A program made the position numbers and the translations under genes. Below, in pieces: positions 34,074-34,745 of a stretch of 34,745 bases of DNA; the stretch's first letter is position 1, and each line of letters begins with the position of its first letter. The notes under the pieces are model-generated. The model saw only the letters and a list, made by a program, of their open reading frames with translations, was not told the DNA's origin and searched no databases. This stretch comes from Methanobacteriota archaeon (GTDB lineage Archaea > Methanobacteriota_B > Thermococci > Methanofastidiosales > Methanofastidiosaceae): assembly GCA_023622545.1 (NCBI GenBank), contig JAMNZA010000072.1, forward strand, positions 1 through 34,745, in the 5' to 3' direction.

Positions 34074-34745
34074 ATGGATATACTGTCAGGTGCTGAAGGT
34101 CAACTAACAAATAAATTATTAGTGGATATATCTGGTACGATTAAAGGATTTGTTAAAAATGTCGACGTTGAAATGGTTGAAGGTAAAATTCTAATCCATA
34201 TGAAACTTGGACAAAGCGCCGAAAGTTATGGATTGTCTCGTTCTGAATCAAAGTTATTAAAATTTGAATCTAAGATAACTTTAGTTGCCGATGAAATAGT
34301 TTCTGTAGGAAAGGACTGCATAGTAGTGTCTAAGGGGAAATTGCCTCCGCTAGAAGAAATTAAAAAAGCTAAGATGTACAAAGCCGAAAATGATAGCCTA
34401 AAAGAAAAGTTGAATCAAGTTAATGAAGAACTTGAAAACTCATTGAGAAAATTGAAAGTATTAAAAGAGGACAAAGCTGAGATGGAATTCAAATTAAATA
34501 AATTACTTAAAATTGAAGAAGAATTCGATGATTTAAGACTTAAATGTGCAAAACAAGAAGGCGAATTGGAAGCTTCAAGGATTTTCATTGGAAAACTAAA
34601 AGGACAAGAATCCACTAAAGAGCCAAAAGACAGAATATTCCCTAAAATAGAAGAAATAATTGACGATGAAGTATTGGATAAAGAATCTGAAAAAGAATTT
34701 GATAATGTTCTAAATGAGGACTTCACTTTGTTTGGAGAAGAAGAG
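34074..34745 (+). CDS. PRC-barrel-like plus coiled-coil protein, partial
   Basis: This gene is cut by the right edge after 224 codons. Residues about 10-95 look like a PRC-barrel fold: a LTNKLLVDISGTIKGFVKNV start, paired strands, and a final DEIVSVGKDCIVVSK. Residues about 97-180 are a Glu/Lys-rich coiled coil, and a very acidic tail follows. PRC-barrel followed by coiled coil is the layout of CdvA, the archaeal cell-division protein of Thermoproteota. No clear sequence identity can be claimed, so this is a layout resemblance. AATGGGGAA precedes the ATG at 34074, and a TTTAAATAATATAT box is further upstream. It is downstream of hel308 in the same direction. Confidence 0.7.
   Translation, partial: MDILSGAEGQLTNKLLVDISGTIKGFVKNVDVEMVEGKILIHMKLGQSAESYGLSRSESKLLKFESKITLVADEIVSVGKDCIVVSKGKLPPLEEIKKAKMYKAENDSLKEKLNQVNEELENSLRKLKVLKEDKAEMEFKLNKLLKIEEEFDDLRLKCAKQEGELEASRIFIGKLKGQESTKEPKDRIFPKIEEIIDDEVLDKESEKEFDNVLNEDFTLFGEEE

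Noticed and set aside
34415-34726. Minus-strand Ser-rich open frame
   Set aside because: It is the reverse reading of a coiled coil rich in Glu and Lys codons, a common artefact.
1-34745. CRISPR arrays, insertion sequences or prophage genes
   Set aside because: No spaced direct-repeat array, transposase, integrase or terminal inverted repeats were seen on reading both strands.

Overview
The window is a gene-dense, AT-rich stretch of archaeal chromosome. The information-processing genes are archaeal or eukaryote-like: aIF1A, aIF2 alpha and gamma, eS6, eL44, eS27, PCNA, GINS, Nop10, Nob1, Dim2, Rio1, Kae1/Bud32 and Hel308. TATA-like boxes lie about 25 bases upstream of many first genes. The seryl-tRNA synthetase is the rare type 2 form known from methanogens, so a methanogenic euryarchaeon is the best guess. 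A Methanofastidiosa-like lineage is one possibility, but nothing here proves it. Coding density is very high and no gene-free gap exceeds about 205 bases.

Layout. 1-1661: two tandem paralogous secreted or membrane proteins on the minus strand, divergent from a membrane-anchored winged-helix regulator (1753). 2391-4198: NAD kinase, Nob1 and a DtxR-like repressor. 4247-6452: a t6A tRNA-modification operon, kae1-sua5-bud32. 6449-8397: UPF0147, an ALG7/GPT-like membrane transferase and a HAD phosphatase. 8469-10977: eS6, aIF2 gamma, an Fcf1-like PIN protein and a P-loop kinase. 11038-14856: a replication and translation run of OB-fold protein, PCNA, GINS, eL44, eS27, aIF2 alpha, Nop10 and a PAC2 protein. 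14896-16847: a minus-strand unit with a RimK-type ATP-grasp enzyme, its separate RLAN-like partner and a small membrane protein. 17006-19993: a small membrane protein, SerRS2 and an MFS transporter. 20031-20147: a previously uncalled 38-residue, very basic protein. 20286-23584: a family 2 glycosyltransferase, TyrRS, then aIF1A-Rio1-Dim2. 23581-29895: a metabolic block of acetyl-CoA synthetase, a LUD/[4Fe-4S]/CCG fusion protein, a CoA-acylating aldehyde dehydrogenase and an Lrp regulator. 29959-31872: a lipoprotein, tRNA-Ser(CGA) and enolase. 31921-34745: Hel308 and a truncated PRC-barrel-like plus coiled-coil protein.

How the genes fit together. Most of the window supports ribosome biogenesis (Nob1, Dim2, Rio1, Nop10, the Fcf1-like PIN protein), translation initiation, tRNA modification and charging, and the replisome. 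The metabolic block could feed acyl-CoA into central metabolism.

Points most worth a second look: the RLAN/ATP-grasp pair, which looks like one bacterial-type enzyme split by a frame change; a perfect 21-bp tandem duplication in the catalytic loop of enolase; the uncalled 38-residue basic protein; a probable CTG start on aIF1A; a perfect 11-bp-arm inverted repeat between the LUD and aldehyde dehydrogenase genes; and the tandem surface-protein paralogs beside a membrane-bound regulator.
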